Positions 13,595 through 26,190 of a stretch of 64,000 nucleotides of DNA are shown piece after piece (the first letter of the stretch is position 1; the number at the start of each line of letters is the position of its first letter). The stretch spans positions 62,245,389-62,309,388 of the forward strand of contig CM049315.1 in the NCBI GenBank assembly GCA_026874595.1. Direction: 5' to 3'. Both the position numbers and the translations under genes were made by a program. A model generated the notes under the pieces. That model had not been told where the DNA came from and made no database searches. It was given only the letters and a program-made list of their open reading frames with translations. This stretch comes from Sipunculus nudus. Its lineage: Eukaryota; Annelida; Sipuncula; Golfingiida; Sipunculidae.

Positions 13595-15049
13595 TCCACA
13601 GACTCTGGATTTCTTTTAGGAGAGAAGTCGCACGTTCCCTCGGTTTGGTGGATGGTTACGCAGGACTCTGTCCACTTCAGGGTTATCATATATTTTATTT
13701 GGCCTTATGCCCATACAATTCCTTAACTGGGACCAGTCTGAAAGCAAATATATGCCATGTTAGACTGGAAGAATCTATTACCCGGAAAGCATATTTTAGT
13801 GAATATGCCATTCATTACATGACATTCCGAATAATTACTCATTTAATCAAATCTCGGTAATTATAATGCCATGCAAATTAAATAAGGAAAATTTATAAAA
13901 AAGTTCTCTCACAGACAGTGGATTAGATATCCCGAAGGTTTAAGACAGTCCTATTAAAACTTACTCTTGCGGCTGCAGAAAAAGTGAGGGGGAATAAATT
14001 TATCATATTATTTTTACCAGGTCAGCTATCAAAAGTTTTCTACCTTGTGATTTGGAGTGAAGACTTGCCTGTTAGTCGTCGGATCCGACATTGTCAGTCA
14101 CCACGTTGGCAGGTCTGTTCTATCTGAGCTGCCATTACACAGCGGCGCCACAGGATTGGTTGCTGCAAACTATCAGGAAGGGCGCAGTTCGTTTGCCGTG
14201 GGAAAGGTTCAATAATATTAGAATATCGTTGTTTACTATCAACAAGCCATCAGTGTAGCACGGCACTGCGCGAGTGCGTTTCTCGGTATGCATATAAGAT
14301 ACATTTCTGTTCCGGAAACTGCAGCTTGATAGCATCAATAATGGAGACCAGTATGTATATTTAATTTTGGCGAGGCGCAAGAACAGCATACTATAAACTC
14401 AGGTTCAGGCCATCGGGCAGAGGTCACCAAATCAAGTGAGCGTCTTCCATTTATGAACTGTTTGTGTCTTAATGACCAGTTATACTGTTTCTTTTCTATA
14501 CAACATTGTTGTAACAATACTCTCACCGTGACATATATCTGCGCTCTTTCACACCACTTCGAATGAAGTAGACATTTAGGGTTTTCAATAAAACGAATAA
14601 ATTCCATTAAAGTTCCCGGTCTTGTATACAACAAAATATCCCATGCCTTAAAGTTCATGTAACGACATATTCCGTGATAATGAACTTCCTAGACTGGTTC
14701 CCTATGTCCTTCAAAATTACGCTTCTTGCCGACTATCGAATCCACATTTCACAAATTCACCGGCCTGTATCTCGGTTAACATACTGTCCCTCAATGGACA
14801 ACAGAAAAAGCAACTCATTTCCGCTTACACTTATTGAAAACTTTCTTTCTTCTAAACGAATTCCCCGTTAAACCTCTCTATCCTGACAATTTTCTCTATG
14901 CCTTATTACGGCTCCCGTCCTTTCCACTTGGACTAACTAATATGATCCTCACTAGGCAACACACGCGTAATTAGTCTCGGTAACTTTCCCTTTTCCTTTC
15001 GTATACGGTCGGCATGTTCCGATATGATCGTCCAGTTTCCAACCACCCA
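13595..15049. other. Intergenic or upstream region without clear features
   Basis: This region lies upstream of the minus-strand exon, so it may hold its promoter. I see no convincing TATA or CpG cluster tied to a start. A 107-codon minus-strand open frame at 14335-14658 and a 95-codon plus-strand frame at 13573-13860 carry no motif I recognise and are not called as genes. Confidence 0.35.
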
Positions 15050-15122
15050 TGTTACGACCCCTATTATAATAACGTCTCTATTGTAATAATTACATTAGGG
15101 GATAATTATATATATAACAACA

Positions 15123-15164
<42 letters not shown>

Positions 15165-15300
15165 CAATGCAACCTCTAATATAATAATTATAAGAATAGT
15201 GCAAGTTGGTACAATAGGGGTTATAAGTAACAACCCATTTGCAACCATAATGTAGTAACTATTACAATAGGGGACGTTATTACATTAATGGGTCGTAACA
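15050..15300. mobile_element. Small palindromic (MITE-like) element of the ATTACAATAG family
   Basis: The left end TGTTACGACCC at 15050 is mirrored by GGGTCGTAACA ending at 15300. Subterminal blocks such as TAATAACGTC and CTATTGTAATA also match in inverted form, giving arms of about 50 bp around an internal TA microsatellite. The 251-bp element has no coding capacity. No clear target duplication is seen. Related sequence lies at 32990-33605, 40840-41240 and 52415-54352. Confidence 0.7.
15125..15163. repeat. TA dinucleotide microsatellite
   Basis: An uninterrupted alternating A/T run of about 38 bp lies in the centre of the palindromic element, where a cruciform loop would be. Confidence 0.95.
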
Positions 15301-17700
15301 CAGCATTCACTTGAGAATAGTGCGAGCTGGAATATTATCAAGAGAAACGGGCGATGGCGTTGGGGAATGTTTTGAGCGCTGTCGCTACAATCCTTGCAAC
15401 CAGGCACCCCTTTTTCGTACCAGACGGCCTTTTCTTTGGGTTTTCTTATTAGTCTTCGGTCCTCGGTTGGACCCTCCCCTAAACCCTGGATCAAACAAGG
15501 ACGAGGCTTATAATATATGCCTGAGGAGCCTACGTAGTAGGCCTTTAAGTGAGGATTGCGTGCGCGGACAGATTTTTAAATAAATCATATAATTACCGTG
15601 TAATAAACAAACGAGGCTCTTTACCTGGGTATGTAAACAATCTGAAATAATTAAAGAAAAGGAAAATATTCACATAGACATCGGGTCCGCTTGGAGCCAT
15701 TATTTTTGCTGAACTTCATACCAAAGGCACAATATGGCACTGTTTTAGGGACCAGGTAGTAAAATGTTCTGCTGAGATTTCCATTATGAATGTGCTAAAT
15801 TCTAACAGCCAGCCAGTAGAAAGACTGAAAACTCACCCTACCCTAAGCAACATGTCCTTTCTTGTTAGTAACTTTGCACATGGATAATATGTTCAATTAT
15901 CTCATTTGAGCGATAGAACAAGTAAGAACTCGCATTTAAGGGTTTGTTAGCTAGATTATGTTTTTTTATGTTGTCAAAGGACGGACTGTTAGTAATTTCA
16001 GGCACCATCAGAAAGCACGCAGGACTCTCCGTCCCTGTATAAATAAGACGGATATCGCTATAAGACAGCCGGGTCGGGTGGGGGGGGGGGGGGGTTATAA
16101 GGATTACCCAGTGGAGAAAATATACTTTGTGCGTGGGGGACCCCGGCTACCAGTCGTTTCAAATTGAAGCAAAAGTTTACTTTTTGGTATTAAATTAAAG
16201 CTTAGGTTCTGGTCGACAACTTTGGTCCGAGTGGACAACGATCAGTCCACTAGGGGGCGTTTGGGGACTAAAATGGAAAATTTAAGGGGTTGACATCGTA
16301 TGAATTGATGGTCCAGTTTAAATATATTTGGTCATACTTGCTTACTAATAATAGTCCGGGTGGACAACGGTCAGCCTACGGCCAGTAAGGGACGCAGCGG
16401 CCTTTAATATCGGAGAATAATAAAAAAATGGGTATAATCGTGCACCTGGTGGTATACGAGTATCAAACGTTGTATGTTTTCATCTTAAAGCTTCCTATTA
16501 AAAAAAAACATCAGCCATCCGTTTGCTGCGGTTTTTGTTTTCAAGGTGTTTCACACGATGCCTTTGTTTTTCTGTATTATAAAGAAAACTTATTATTTTG
16601 ATGATGTTGGCAACATGTTCCGTGTTACATGCTTTCAGGTGTGCTTAAACTCATTTTTATACCGCTGCATGCATTGAGTTTTCTATTTGTAAAGGGAAAT
16701 AAATAAGAAAAATCTACTTTGACAGAGTAATTTTACATTTGTAGTTGAACGCTACACAAAAACTATAATATAAGACTCTTGCAAAGACTGCATCAACATT
16801 GTACATGATATATAATACTAGTCATGAGCCTTGTTTGTTTAGAAGATGTGAGGGCCCTAATCCCCCTGTAAAAAAGAGTACCCTTCGGGCAAAATCTTCC
16901 AACGACAGAGAGGAACAAAATACATTCTCTCAAAATACAGTTATATAATATATTAAGGGTATACATATTTTGGTTATATTAAAGTAATTTTTTTGCTGAT
17001 TTTAAAACTGATCAGGCATAATTTTGTATGCCAAGTTTCACGTTCACATGGTTTACCTAATTAGAAGAAATCAGCAGGAAGTATGAAGCAAAATATAAAG
17101 AAACTTTGTTTGTAAAAAACATTTTTTATTAGCTTCTAAGAAGTGAGGGCGGAGGTATTTTGCCCCCCGCCCCCTCAAAAAAAAGGTACCCCCTTGAAAC
17201 AGTTAAAAGTTAAAAGTTGCAGGTTTGGAAGAAGTCAGAAAAAAATTAATGGCCTGGACAGACAATAATTACTTAGACGTGTTTTGGCTTGAAACATGTT
17301 TATATATTTTAAAATTGGAATGCAGTTTGTCAATGTAATCCTATTTGATAATGTAAATTTTGATGTTTGTATAAATTGTTTTATATCATCATATTTATAA
17401 ATTACCTAATAATGGTAAGAAAAATAAATTACTTGGTAACATTACTCACTGAGTTAATCGGGGAGGTAAAAATAATCGAGAAATATACATAGTAGTCTAA
17501 ATCCCGTAAATCTACCAGATTTATTTTTTAAAACTGTTCTTAGGTTCGTTTGAGGGGCTTTCGGGTATTTCCCTATACATCTAAATGTAAAATGAAGTTA
17601 TCAGAGTACTTATTCTTTTAATGTAAATAAATATCCTTGGGCACAAGGAGTAAGTATTTAAAATTTACCTTTTTAATGCCTGTTGTGACTGCTATAAGGT
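15301..17700. other. A+T-rich non-coding region
   Basis: It holds a poly-G tract at about 16080-16094 and a degenerate duplication of GTCCGRGTGGACAACG at 16225 and 16354. Poly-A/poly-T runs are frequent. Short open frames at 15285-15583 and 15958-16167 overlap in opposite strands or contain the poly-G tract, and none shows a recognisable domain. Confidence 0.4.
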
Positions 17701-19380
17701 GGTACATCGGACGTATGCATGTACGACACAGGCGGGCATGTGTACTGTAGTGCAGTCGGTCAGGCACCACTGCCCCTATTGAATGACATATACAAGGTTT
17801 TCGGCTCCCTGTGAAAGGAACCAGCTGATTTCTACCGCATCTTTTAACTCTATATATAGGGGTACACTGGGAACCTACTTACAGAGGGAAAATAATTTGG
17901 TATGGCGCCATATGTTTCGTAGGAAGCCGAAAATGATAAGGTAAGGCTGGCTCATCTCGTCTTTATATTCTTGTAAACAGAGTAAAATGTCACCAGAGCC
18001 GTGTTATAAATAACACTGTGTATAATGTTACTTCAGTTCTGTTTATATTGGGCCTTAAGCCCTGGAATATTTAATGATTAATGTTGGAATGATTCCGTAC
18101 TTTTTCTTTTTTTCGTTTTTTTTTTCTACTTCTTCCGGATACTCCTTTGCGACAACATTATATCAAGATTTGCTGGGCCAATCAGGCTGTAACTTCATAT
18201 GTGTACTCACCAAGTATGAGGCAACACCAGATTAGATTTTGAGAGTTGTCCCAACAACTTAATTATGCTAATTAGCTTAAGGAGCAGTTTTCTTTGCGCT
18301 TGTACCCAAAACAACTGTAAATGTGATTTGTACAGAACTTTGTCGATACCTCGAGAGTACCCATCTGACAAGTATTATAACTTTTGGGGTCAATATGTGC
18401 ATTTATACAAATTTGCATTAATATGTAAATTACCCATGTGTAAATTTGTCAATTTTATCAAATTCCGAAGTCTATTCATTACATGTTTGAACATGTAACA
18501 CTTTTTGAGGGGGGACATGATTTTAATGCCTACTGATTCACCCATTTGCATATTTATGTTTAGCATGGTCTGTCATGTCTTTTCCAATCTGCCTAGAACC
18601 AGAAGCCTCTGCATTTTAGCTGGTGGCAGGGGAGGCTTGGAATTGCTTGCAAATTCAACTATATCTAGTTATATCTGTCTGTGAACAAATGTAATTTCAA
18701 GGTGCCAAAAGATCAAAATTGTTATAACTGCCGTCATGTTTGTTTAGTCGTGCTGGTAAAACCATAAACACTTCGTGAAGCAGCTCTAAGCCATATACTT
18801 CGTTCTATCTGTTACACTTTGGCCAGGTGTATAAAATGGTCTGTAGTTGTTCTTATTTGGACTACTTATGTTCATTTGGCCTCTAAATTTAATTCTCTTT
18901 GTGTCAATGAAACATAATTATTCCGTAATTATATATCTTCATTCGACAGTATTCTTACATATCCCTAACCGTTGGACCCGTCCACCTAGGTACTTATATT
19001 TTTCTGTGAATTAAGAAGGAGCCGGTATTCAGGGCCCATATCCGGCCTAGATGGGAATATTCTTGTAAGAGCCAGCCTTAACAGTTTGATATAACCATGT
19101 ACAATATTAGTGTAGCTAGGGTTTAATGCCTCTAATTTTTGTACTGTGTCATGTGTATTTTGCATGTCTAACGCAAATTCCTCACTGAAACGTTTGCACT
19201 ATTCAGTTAAGTAAATTTTTCTGTATATTCATTTGTATCATTTTATGTATACTCTACTTTCGGTCTTCGAGTTTTGATTGGTGTGTTTATGGTCTGTCTT
19301 GGATACCGACATACCATGATCAAAAGTCAAACCTCGGATGTAGCTGGCTTGAACAGAACCATTTTGACAAGCCATTTTGA
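17701..19380. other. Non-coding region with weak inverted motifs
   Basis: A short inverted pair, TTTTCGGCT near 17798 and AGCCGAAAA near 17927, could form a 140-bp hairpin. Another pair, TAAGGCTGGCTC near 17943 and GAGCCAGCCTTA near 19070, is 12 bp. Neither has enough length to define an element. No gene is seen. Confidence 0.3.
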
Positions 19381-20640
19381 TTTTTGGTGTGTGGGCAGAT
19401 AATGACCAGTTACAGATCGAGTTCGCGTTTCGTCCCGGTTGACTTACTTTTGACCATTTTTCTGCTCCTAAACAGAGAAAATTTCATGAAAAATAGAAAT
19501 GTTCATGACAAATACACATGTACTGACTTTTTACGCAATGCCAGCAGTTACGGGCCTGATTTTTGGTGTGTTGGCAGATAATGACCACTTACAGATCGAG
19601 TTCACGTTTCGTCCCAGTTGACGTATTTTTGACCGTTTGACGGTGCTCTAACATAGAAAAGTTCATGAAAAATATAAATTTTCATGACAATACACATGTA
19701 CGGACCTTTTTTCGCAATGCCTGCAGATACGGGCCTGATTTTTGGTGTGTTGGCAGATAATGACCACTTACAGATCGAGTTCACGTTTCGTCCCAGTTGA
19801 CGTATTTTTGACCATTTGACGGTGCTCTAACATAGAAAAGTTCATGAAAAATATAAATTTTCATGACAATACACATGTACGGACCTTTTTTCGCAATGCC
19901 TGCAGATACGGGCCTGATTTTTGGTGTGTTGGCAGATAATGACCACTTACAGATCGATTTCATGTTTCGTCCCAGTTGACGTATTTTTGACCGTTTGACG
20001 GTGCTCTAACATAGAAAAGGTCATGAAAAATATAAATTTTCATGACAATACACATGTACGGACCTTTTTTCGCAATGCCTGCAGATACGGGCCTGATTTT
20101 TGGTGTGTGGGTAGATAATGACCAATTACAGATAGAGTTCGTGATTCGTCCCAGTTGACCTACTTTTATCCGTTTGACTTCTCCAAAACATAGAAAATTT
20201 GATGAAAAGAATTTTCATGAAAAATGCACACGTACGGACTTTTTTTTCGCAGTGCCTGCAGATATGGGCCTGATTTTTGGTGTGTTGCAGATAATGACCA
20301 GTTACAGATCGAGTTCACGTTTCGTCCCAGTTGACCTATTTTTGTCCGTTTGACGGTGCCCTAACATAGAAAATTTCATGAAAAATCTAAATTTTCATGA
20401 CAATACACATGTACGGGCTTTTTTCGCAATGCCTGCAGATACGGGCCTGATTTTTAGTGTGTGGGTAGATAATGACCAGTTACAGATAGAGTTCGTGTTT
20501 CGTCCCAGTTGACCTACTTTTATCTGTTTGACTTCTCCTAAACATAGAAAATTTCATGAAAAATAGAAATATTACATAACAAATGCATATTTACGGACTT
20601 TCGTAGTACACATATACACACATCGTTTTGTATCAGCAAC
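19381..20640. repeat. 179-bp tandem repeat, about seven copies
   Basis: The unit begins TTTTTGGTGTG and contains GATAATGACCA, GTTTCGTCCCAGTTGAC and CATGTACGGACC. Unit starts are at 19381, 19560, 19739, 19918, 20097, 20274 and 20451, so the period is 179 bp and then 177 bp. The central copies (19560-20097) are nearly identical and the outer ones more divergent, as expected for unequal exchange. The nearly identical 60-codon minus-strand frames at 19602-19784 and 19781-19963 are products of the repeat, not genes. Confidence 0.95.
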
Positions 20641-21937
20641 CGCGACCGCATAAAAGAAATCAGCCTTGCCGCAACCGCTTAACGTGACCGCATACCGCGG
20701 CCGCAACCGCGTAAAAGGAATCGTAGCTTTTTTAGGCTTCTAATAGATGTCTCCTCTGGGTTCCCTCAGCCACGTCGGGCCAGCCTCACCCAAGTAAACT
20801 TGTTACAATGTATTAAGTGCAAGCAGCGTGGCTGCTGAGCAAAGGTCACGCAGATCATGCGCACTACGGAAGTCGGGATAATAACGACCGTAAAAGAAGG
20901 ATCAAGCGTGGCGAGGACAGCGCATAAAATGTGTTAATTCAGTGTAGGATATCCAATCAGCCCCTTAGCATACATTGGGCTCTTCCACCGGGGTATCCGA
21001 TAAGCAGGTGAGATAACCGGGGGAAAGGAGTTGAAGGACTAGACTTGAAAAGGGGATCGAGATGTTACGCAATGGCGTAGCTATAGTAACCAGCAACTCT
21101 CCGTCTCTGGCCTCAGACGCTTCCAAAAGACTGGCAGTATACTTGTCATGGAACTCTGACGTTGATGTGACTTGTCCATCAGTCTTGGTCGAAACAAGCA
21201 GTATACTAACAATTGGGCATACTAAAACAACCATTCAAATTCGGACAGACCTTTCGACCATTTTTGGTGGATTTAAACTTTAAATATCGTGTTTTTTTAA
21301 TTTTATTCTGGGTAAAATCCTACCTTTGGCCAGCGTGCCAACTTGCAAAGCATCCTTTGTGAAAAGCGGTACGAAACTTTTTCCCTTCCAAAATTAATTT
21401 ACAAAATTCATCAGCAGATTATACGATAGGTTTCTGCCGTATGTTCCATCGAGAAACTGATGGAAGAGTATATAATGTACATATGGGTACAACTGAGTTG
21501 CATCCATTCGGTATTCCTGTTAAACAGGCTGTCAGACCCAAGTTGTCTGCCATTAAGGCCTATATTGAAAAGGACATTTCTCCCTGACAATGATCTTCAA
21601 ATTTTATAAAATTACTTTCGCCGAGCCGCCCGTCAAGCATATCCAGTATCCAAATGGTCAACTAGTGATGAAAACCGGCTAGCACTGGCCTCCTAGTCCT
21701 AGTGTCGCCGCTCATGTACCAAAATCACATTCCCATAGGAACTTAATGCCCAAATTGAGTTAGTGCTTGTTTTTTTACTTTAAATAGGTAAAAGCCAATG
21801 AAAAATGGCAGGTAAAAAATTAACCAACCATGCGACTCCCAAAAATCCAAAATGGCTGCCATTTCAATAACAAAAATAAAAAAAATGCTTTGATTTTGTA
21901 ACTATCGCATCAAACTAAATGAAAATTGATTAATTCA
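20641..21937. other. Non-coding region with a short CGCAACCGC-rich tract
   Basis: Bases 20638-20725 contain several direct copies of CAACCGC and GACCGCATA. From 20965 to 21283 opposite-strand open frames (89 and 73 codons) overlap almost completely. The minus one starts with a hydrophobic stretch but has no splice sites or motifs I can defend. The region 21330-21700 looks like it could be old coding sequence but is broken. Confidence 0.3.
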
Positions 21938-22644
21938 TAAGAATGGGTAATCGTGCAAAATAACGGACACATCTTACATGGTCTCACAAAAAAAGTGTGC
22001 CCACATTTCAATGAAAAAACTGTTTCATGTAAAAGTTGAAGATCCGGCGCATCTAATGATACAAAATTTTTTTTTTTATGTTTGATATAAATATTTTTTG
22101 CTACAAACTGTCGAAAAAGGGTAGTTTGCTGAAAATACCCAAAATGACGTCGTGTCAAAGACGTTCTCAGCCGACGTCATGAACCCACAGTACTGTACAT
22201 GCATACCATGTTAAACAAAAGGATGATGTCTAACAAAAATTACAGTCAATATATCTTTTCATGCATAGATAGATAGACAATTTTACCTCTAAATATCCAT
22301 ATTTCCCAAGATTTAATAAAAGTTGACGACGTCGTGCCGCCAAAAACATAAACATGCAACTGTCGTCTGTGAATGTATTCGACTGATCACGTTAACTCTT
22401 GCTCTATTCAAGTTTGTCTCTATGTACGTTTTATATGTCAAATAAATATAAATTGTGTAATAAACAGTCATTTTTGTGGACAGAGTATAAAGACTACATT
22501 TTAGTCATGTCATTTATCTTATTTTTTTTTGGTTCTGTTAGACTACTTTATGTAAGGACAATCAGATAGGAACATCCCCTCCCCATGAGTAACAGACCGG
22601 TAGCCCTTAAAATCGAGACGAACGCGGGAGAAACACGGGACCAT

Positions 22645-23254
22645 GTTGGGCATATCATCCATATGTAACCACATTTTATAATATTCTATATATAATACAA
22701 ACTTATATGGCTGGTCAAAGTGTGGTCACACCTTTTTTTTGCTAATATTTATTGGTAATAAATGTGGTCACGCCATATGTGACCATATTTTATAATATTA
22801 TACATATAATATTAAAATATATGGCTGTTCAAATAAAATGTGGTCACACCTTATTTTTGTCAATATTTATTGTAAAAAATGTGGTCACACCATATGTGAC
22901 CACATTCTTAAATAATATATATTTATTACAAACTTATATGGCTGGTCAAATTAAATGTGGTCACACCTTATTTTTTCAATATTTATTGTGAAAAATGTGG
23001 TCACACCATATGTGACAACATTTTATAATATTATACATATAATATTAACATATATGGCTGTTCAAATAAAATGTGGTCACACCTTATTTTTGTCAATATT
23101 TATTGTAATAAATGTGGTCACACCTCATGTGAGCACATTTTGTAATATTCTATATATAATGCAAACTTATAAGGCTGGTCAAATGAAATGTGGTAACACC
23201 TTATTTTTGTTAATAATTATTGTAAAAAATGTGGTCCCACCATGTGACCACATT

Positions 23255-23305
<51 letters not shown>

Positions 23306-24640
23306 CAAACGTATATGGCCGGTCAAAATGTGGTCACACCTTATTTTTGTCAATATTCTTTGGTGAAAAATGTGGTCACACCATATGTGACCACATTTTA
23401 TAATATTCTATATATAATACAAACTTATATGGCTGGTCAAAGTTTGGTCACACCTTTTTTTTGCTAATATTTATTGGTAAAAAATGTGGTCACACCATAT
23501 GTGACCATATTTTATAATATTATACATATAATATTAACATATATGGCTGTTCAAATAATATGTGGTCACACCTTATTTTTGTCAATATTCTTTGGTGAAA
23601 AATGTGGTGACACCATATATGACCACATTTTATAATATTCTATATATAATACAAACTTATATGGCTGGTCAAAGTGTGGTCACACCTTTTTTTTGCTAAT
23701 ATTTATTGGTAATAAATGTGGTCACGCCATATGTGACCATATTTTATAATATTATACATATAATATTAAAATATATGGCTGTTCAAATAAAATGTGGTCA
23801 CACCTTATTTTTGTCAATATTTATTGTAAAAAATGTGGTCACACCATATGTGACCACATTCTTAAATAATATATATTTATTACAAACTTATATGGCTGGT
23901 CAAATTAAATGTGGTCACACCTTATTTTTTCAATATTTATTGTGAAAAATGTGGTCACACCATATGTGACAACATTTTCTAATATTATATATTTAATACA
24001 AACTTATTAGGCTGGTCAAATAAAATGTGGTCACACCTTATTTTTGTCAATATTCTTTGGTGAAAAATGTGGTCACACCTCATGTGAGCACATTTTGTAA
24101 TATTCTATATATAATGCAAACTTATAAGGCTGGTAAAGTAAAATGTGGTCACAACTTATTTTTGGCAAAATTTATATTTAAAAATGTGGTCACACCATAT
24201 GTGACCACATTTTATAATATTCTATATATAAAACAAACTTAGATGGCTGGTCAAATAAAATGTGGTCACAACTTATTTTTGGCAAAATTTATTTAAAAAA
24301 ATGTGGTCACACCACACATATGTGACCAGATTTTATAATATTATTTATATAATACAAACTTATATGGCTGGTCAAATAAAAGGTGGTCACACTTAATTTT
24401 TTATTGGTTAAAAATATGGTCTCTTGGTTTGAAAAAAACATCAGGATTAAATTTAGAAAAAATAAGGGATATGATGATGTAAGAATATATTTAAATGTGG
24501 ACACACCACCTTTTTTTACTATTTCTAACTACTATATGTGGTCACACAATTTATAAAAAAGAGATCACACCTTAATAATGTCATTAATTATAACTAATAA
24601 ATGTTGTCACACTTTATAATTATTTTATTAAAAATAAGGA
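22645..24640. repeat. 117-bp satellite array with palindromic monomer, inside the inverted-repeat element
   Basis: The monomer combines ATGTGGTCACACCATATGTG, ACCACATTTTATAATATT, ACTTATATGGCTGGTCAAA and TGTGGTCACACCTTATTTTT. Starts at 22839, 22956, 23072 and 23189 give a 116-117 bp period. Each monomer holds an inverted pair AATGTGGTCACA/TGTGACCACATT around a short CCATA spacer, so it can form a hairpin. The segment from about 22752 repeats 954 bp later at 23706 with identical translated reading for 79 codons, showing a recent block duplication. Monomers decay towards 24640. Confidence 0.95.
23257..23302. repeat. TA microsatellite inside the 117-bp array
   Basis: A run of alternating TA of about 45 bp, expanded from the TATATATAAT segment normally found in each monomer. 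Confidence 0.9.
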
Positions 24641-25404
24641 TATTATTATGTTAGTATAACAAAATATGTTGTAACATAATGCGGACGAACGTGTTTCTCC
24701 CGTGTCTCTCTTGATTTTAAGTGCATGACTTGTCACGTGACACTCGACATTTGTTTACGTTCTGGCGGCAGGGCGTCGTCACCTTGAACGTACATCAAGT
24801 GAAATGTGGATAAAAAGAGGTAAAAAAATATAAACATATATGTGTAATATTATATAATGACTGTAAATTTTATAAGACATCATCTAAATGTTTAACATGG
24901 TATATATGTATATTACTGTGGATTCATGACGTCGGCTCAGAACGTCTTTGACACGACGTCATTTTGCAATTTTTGGGTATTTTCGGCAAACTACCCTTTT
25001 TCGACAGTTTGTAGCAAAATAAATATATAAATAACATACAAAAATATGATATCATTAGATGCGCCGGATCGTCAACTTTATCATGCAAAAAATTTTAGTG
25101 AAATGTGGTCACACTTATTTGTGAGAGAGAGAAATATGGGTCCGTTATTTTTGCACGATTACCTAATAGTAAGAATGTGAAAATGTCCCGTAAATTCAAC
25201 TGAGCAGGGGTTGCCCGAAGGTCAAACAGAGTAATCAAGGCCAAGGTCACGGGTATTTACTAACTTTGTAAAGCAAAAAAAAAAATAGATATCTGGGGCA
25301 CCATACTGTCATATACTAGGTAATATGGTTTTCACATTCTTCTAATAAAACCTTCATTCCATTAAGGTCACGGAAGAAATCACGGTAAGGTTCGATTACA
25401 TTAA

Positions 25405-26190
25405 AGGCTGTTGCTATTGGTCCGGGCCCGGACCCATTATGCAGCCGGCTATTCGTCCGGCACTTCCTGTGCACATGCGCAGTTGCACCGTAATGCAGAA
25501 GTGCCGGGCGCAGACTACGCAAAGCTAATGGTCCGGCACTCCTTGAATCTGGCTCAGTACCGGTACTTCATATGATATACGCACGGCGCGGCAGTGAGTG
25601 CCGGACCCGCAACAATTGAGCTAATGGTTCGGCAGTTTTATTTTATGTCACTTATAAAGCAAAAAAGACACTGCCGGATCCGCATCAATTGAGCTATTCG
25701 TCCGGCAGTTTTATTTTATGTCACTTAAATAGTAAAAGAGACGGTGCCGGACCCGCAACAACTGAGCTATTTGTCCGGCAGTTTTATTTTATGTCACTTA
25801 AATAGTAAAAGAGACGGTGCCGGACCCGCAACAACTGAGCTATTCGTCCGGCAGTTTTATTTTATGTCACTTATATAGTAAAAATAGTCAGTGCCGGACA
25901 GGTCACCAACCACGACGGCAGCCATAGCGTTTGAAACGTTTTGTCCTTCTCGATGCTGGATGCTGTTCTTGCAATGCCGTACGCAGAAATGGAGGCTGCT
26001 TTTTGAAGCCTCATTTAACAGCTTATTCACAGCCATTTTAGCGGGAGAACGCCGTCGCTGGCACAGCACGGCTCAGTTTGGCTGTACCAGTCAAAACAAG
26101 ATGCCCGTTTTCGGTTATCTGCGCAGTACGCCACTGCGCATGTAAACCGGAACTAGTACGGAAAAATAGCTGCACGGCAGTATTCACGGG
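25405..26190. other. GC-richer palindromic block, candidate mobile element
   Basis: This block is markedly richer in G+C than its surroundings. It holds a perfect 16-bp palindrome, GGTCCGGGCCCGGACC, near 25420 and an inverted pair CCGGCACTTC/GAAGTGCCGG at about 25458-25508. A subterminal inverted match ACATGCGCAGTTGC (about 25474) versus the reverse complement near 26140 (GCCACTGCGCATGT) suggests an element with inverted ends. Bases 25905-26150 carry a 70-codon minus-strand frame without recognisable motifs. Superfamily and exact ends are undetermined. Confidence 0.45.
25585..25905. repeat. 73-bp tandem repeat with GTCCGGCA hairpin arms
   Basis: CAGTTTTATTTTATG recurs at 25633, 25706, 25779 and 25852, exactly 73 bp apart. 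Each unit contains TGCCGGAC, then about 19 bp (CCGCAACAACTGAGCTATTC), then GTCCGGCA, a perfect 8-bp inverted pair. The middle two units are almost identical. Confidence 0.92.

Larger units (their letters stand above)
21945..25169. mobile_element. Transposon-like element with long terminal inverted repeats enclosing a satellite
   Basis: The left end, GGGTAATCGTGCAAAA at 21945, is mirrored by TTTTGCACGATTACC near 25160. The inverted arms run on through blocks such as GATCCGGCGCATCTAATGAT, AAACTACCCTTTTTCGACAG (read on the right arm) and GACGTCGTGTCAAAGACGTT. Inner blocks GACGACGTCGTGCCGCCA (22324) and CTTAAAATCGAGACGAACG (22607) also find inverted partners at 24690-24790. The left arm is longer because of about 240 bp of extra sequence. 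TAAGAAT flanks both sides (21938-21944 and 25170-25176), a candidate 7-bp target duplication. There is no transposase frame, so it would be non-autonomous. The interior is the 117-bp array. I cannot assign a superfamily. Confidence 0.8.

Noticed and set aside
14335-14658. 107-codon minus-strand frame as a gene
   Set aside because: No recognised motif, no convincing splice sites or start context, and overlapping frames nearby; compatible with chance.
20965-21283. 89-codon minus-strand frame with a hydrophobic start
   Set aside because: It overlaps a plus-strand frame almost completely and shows no splice sites, signal-peptide cleavage site or homology I can name.
22752-24242. Open frames reading KNVVTPYVTTF-type repeats
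   Set aside because: They are translations of the 117-bp satellite; the period and content explain them fully.
22752-24300. RUNX-type sites (TGTGGT) in the 117-bp satellite as a regulatory array
   Set aside because: The match is only six bases and is explained by the palindromic monomer; there is no independent support.
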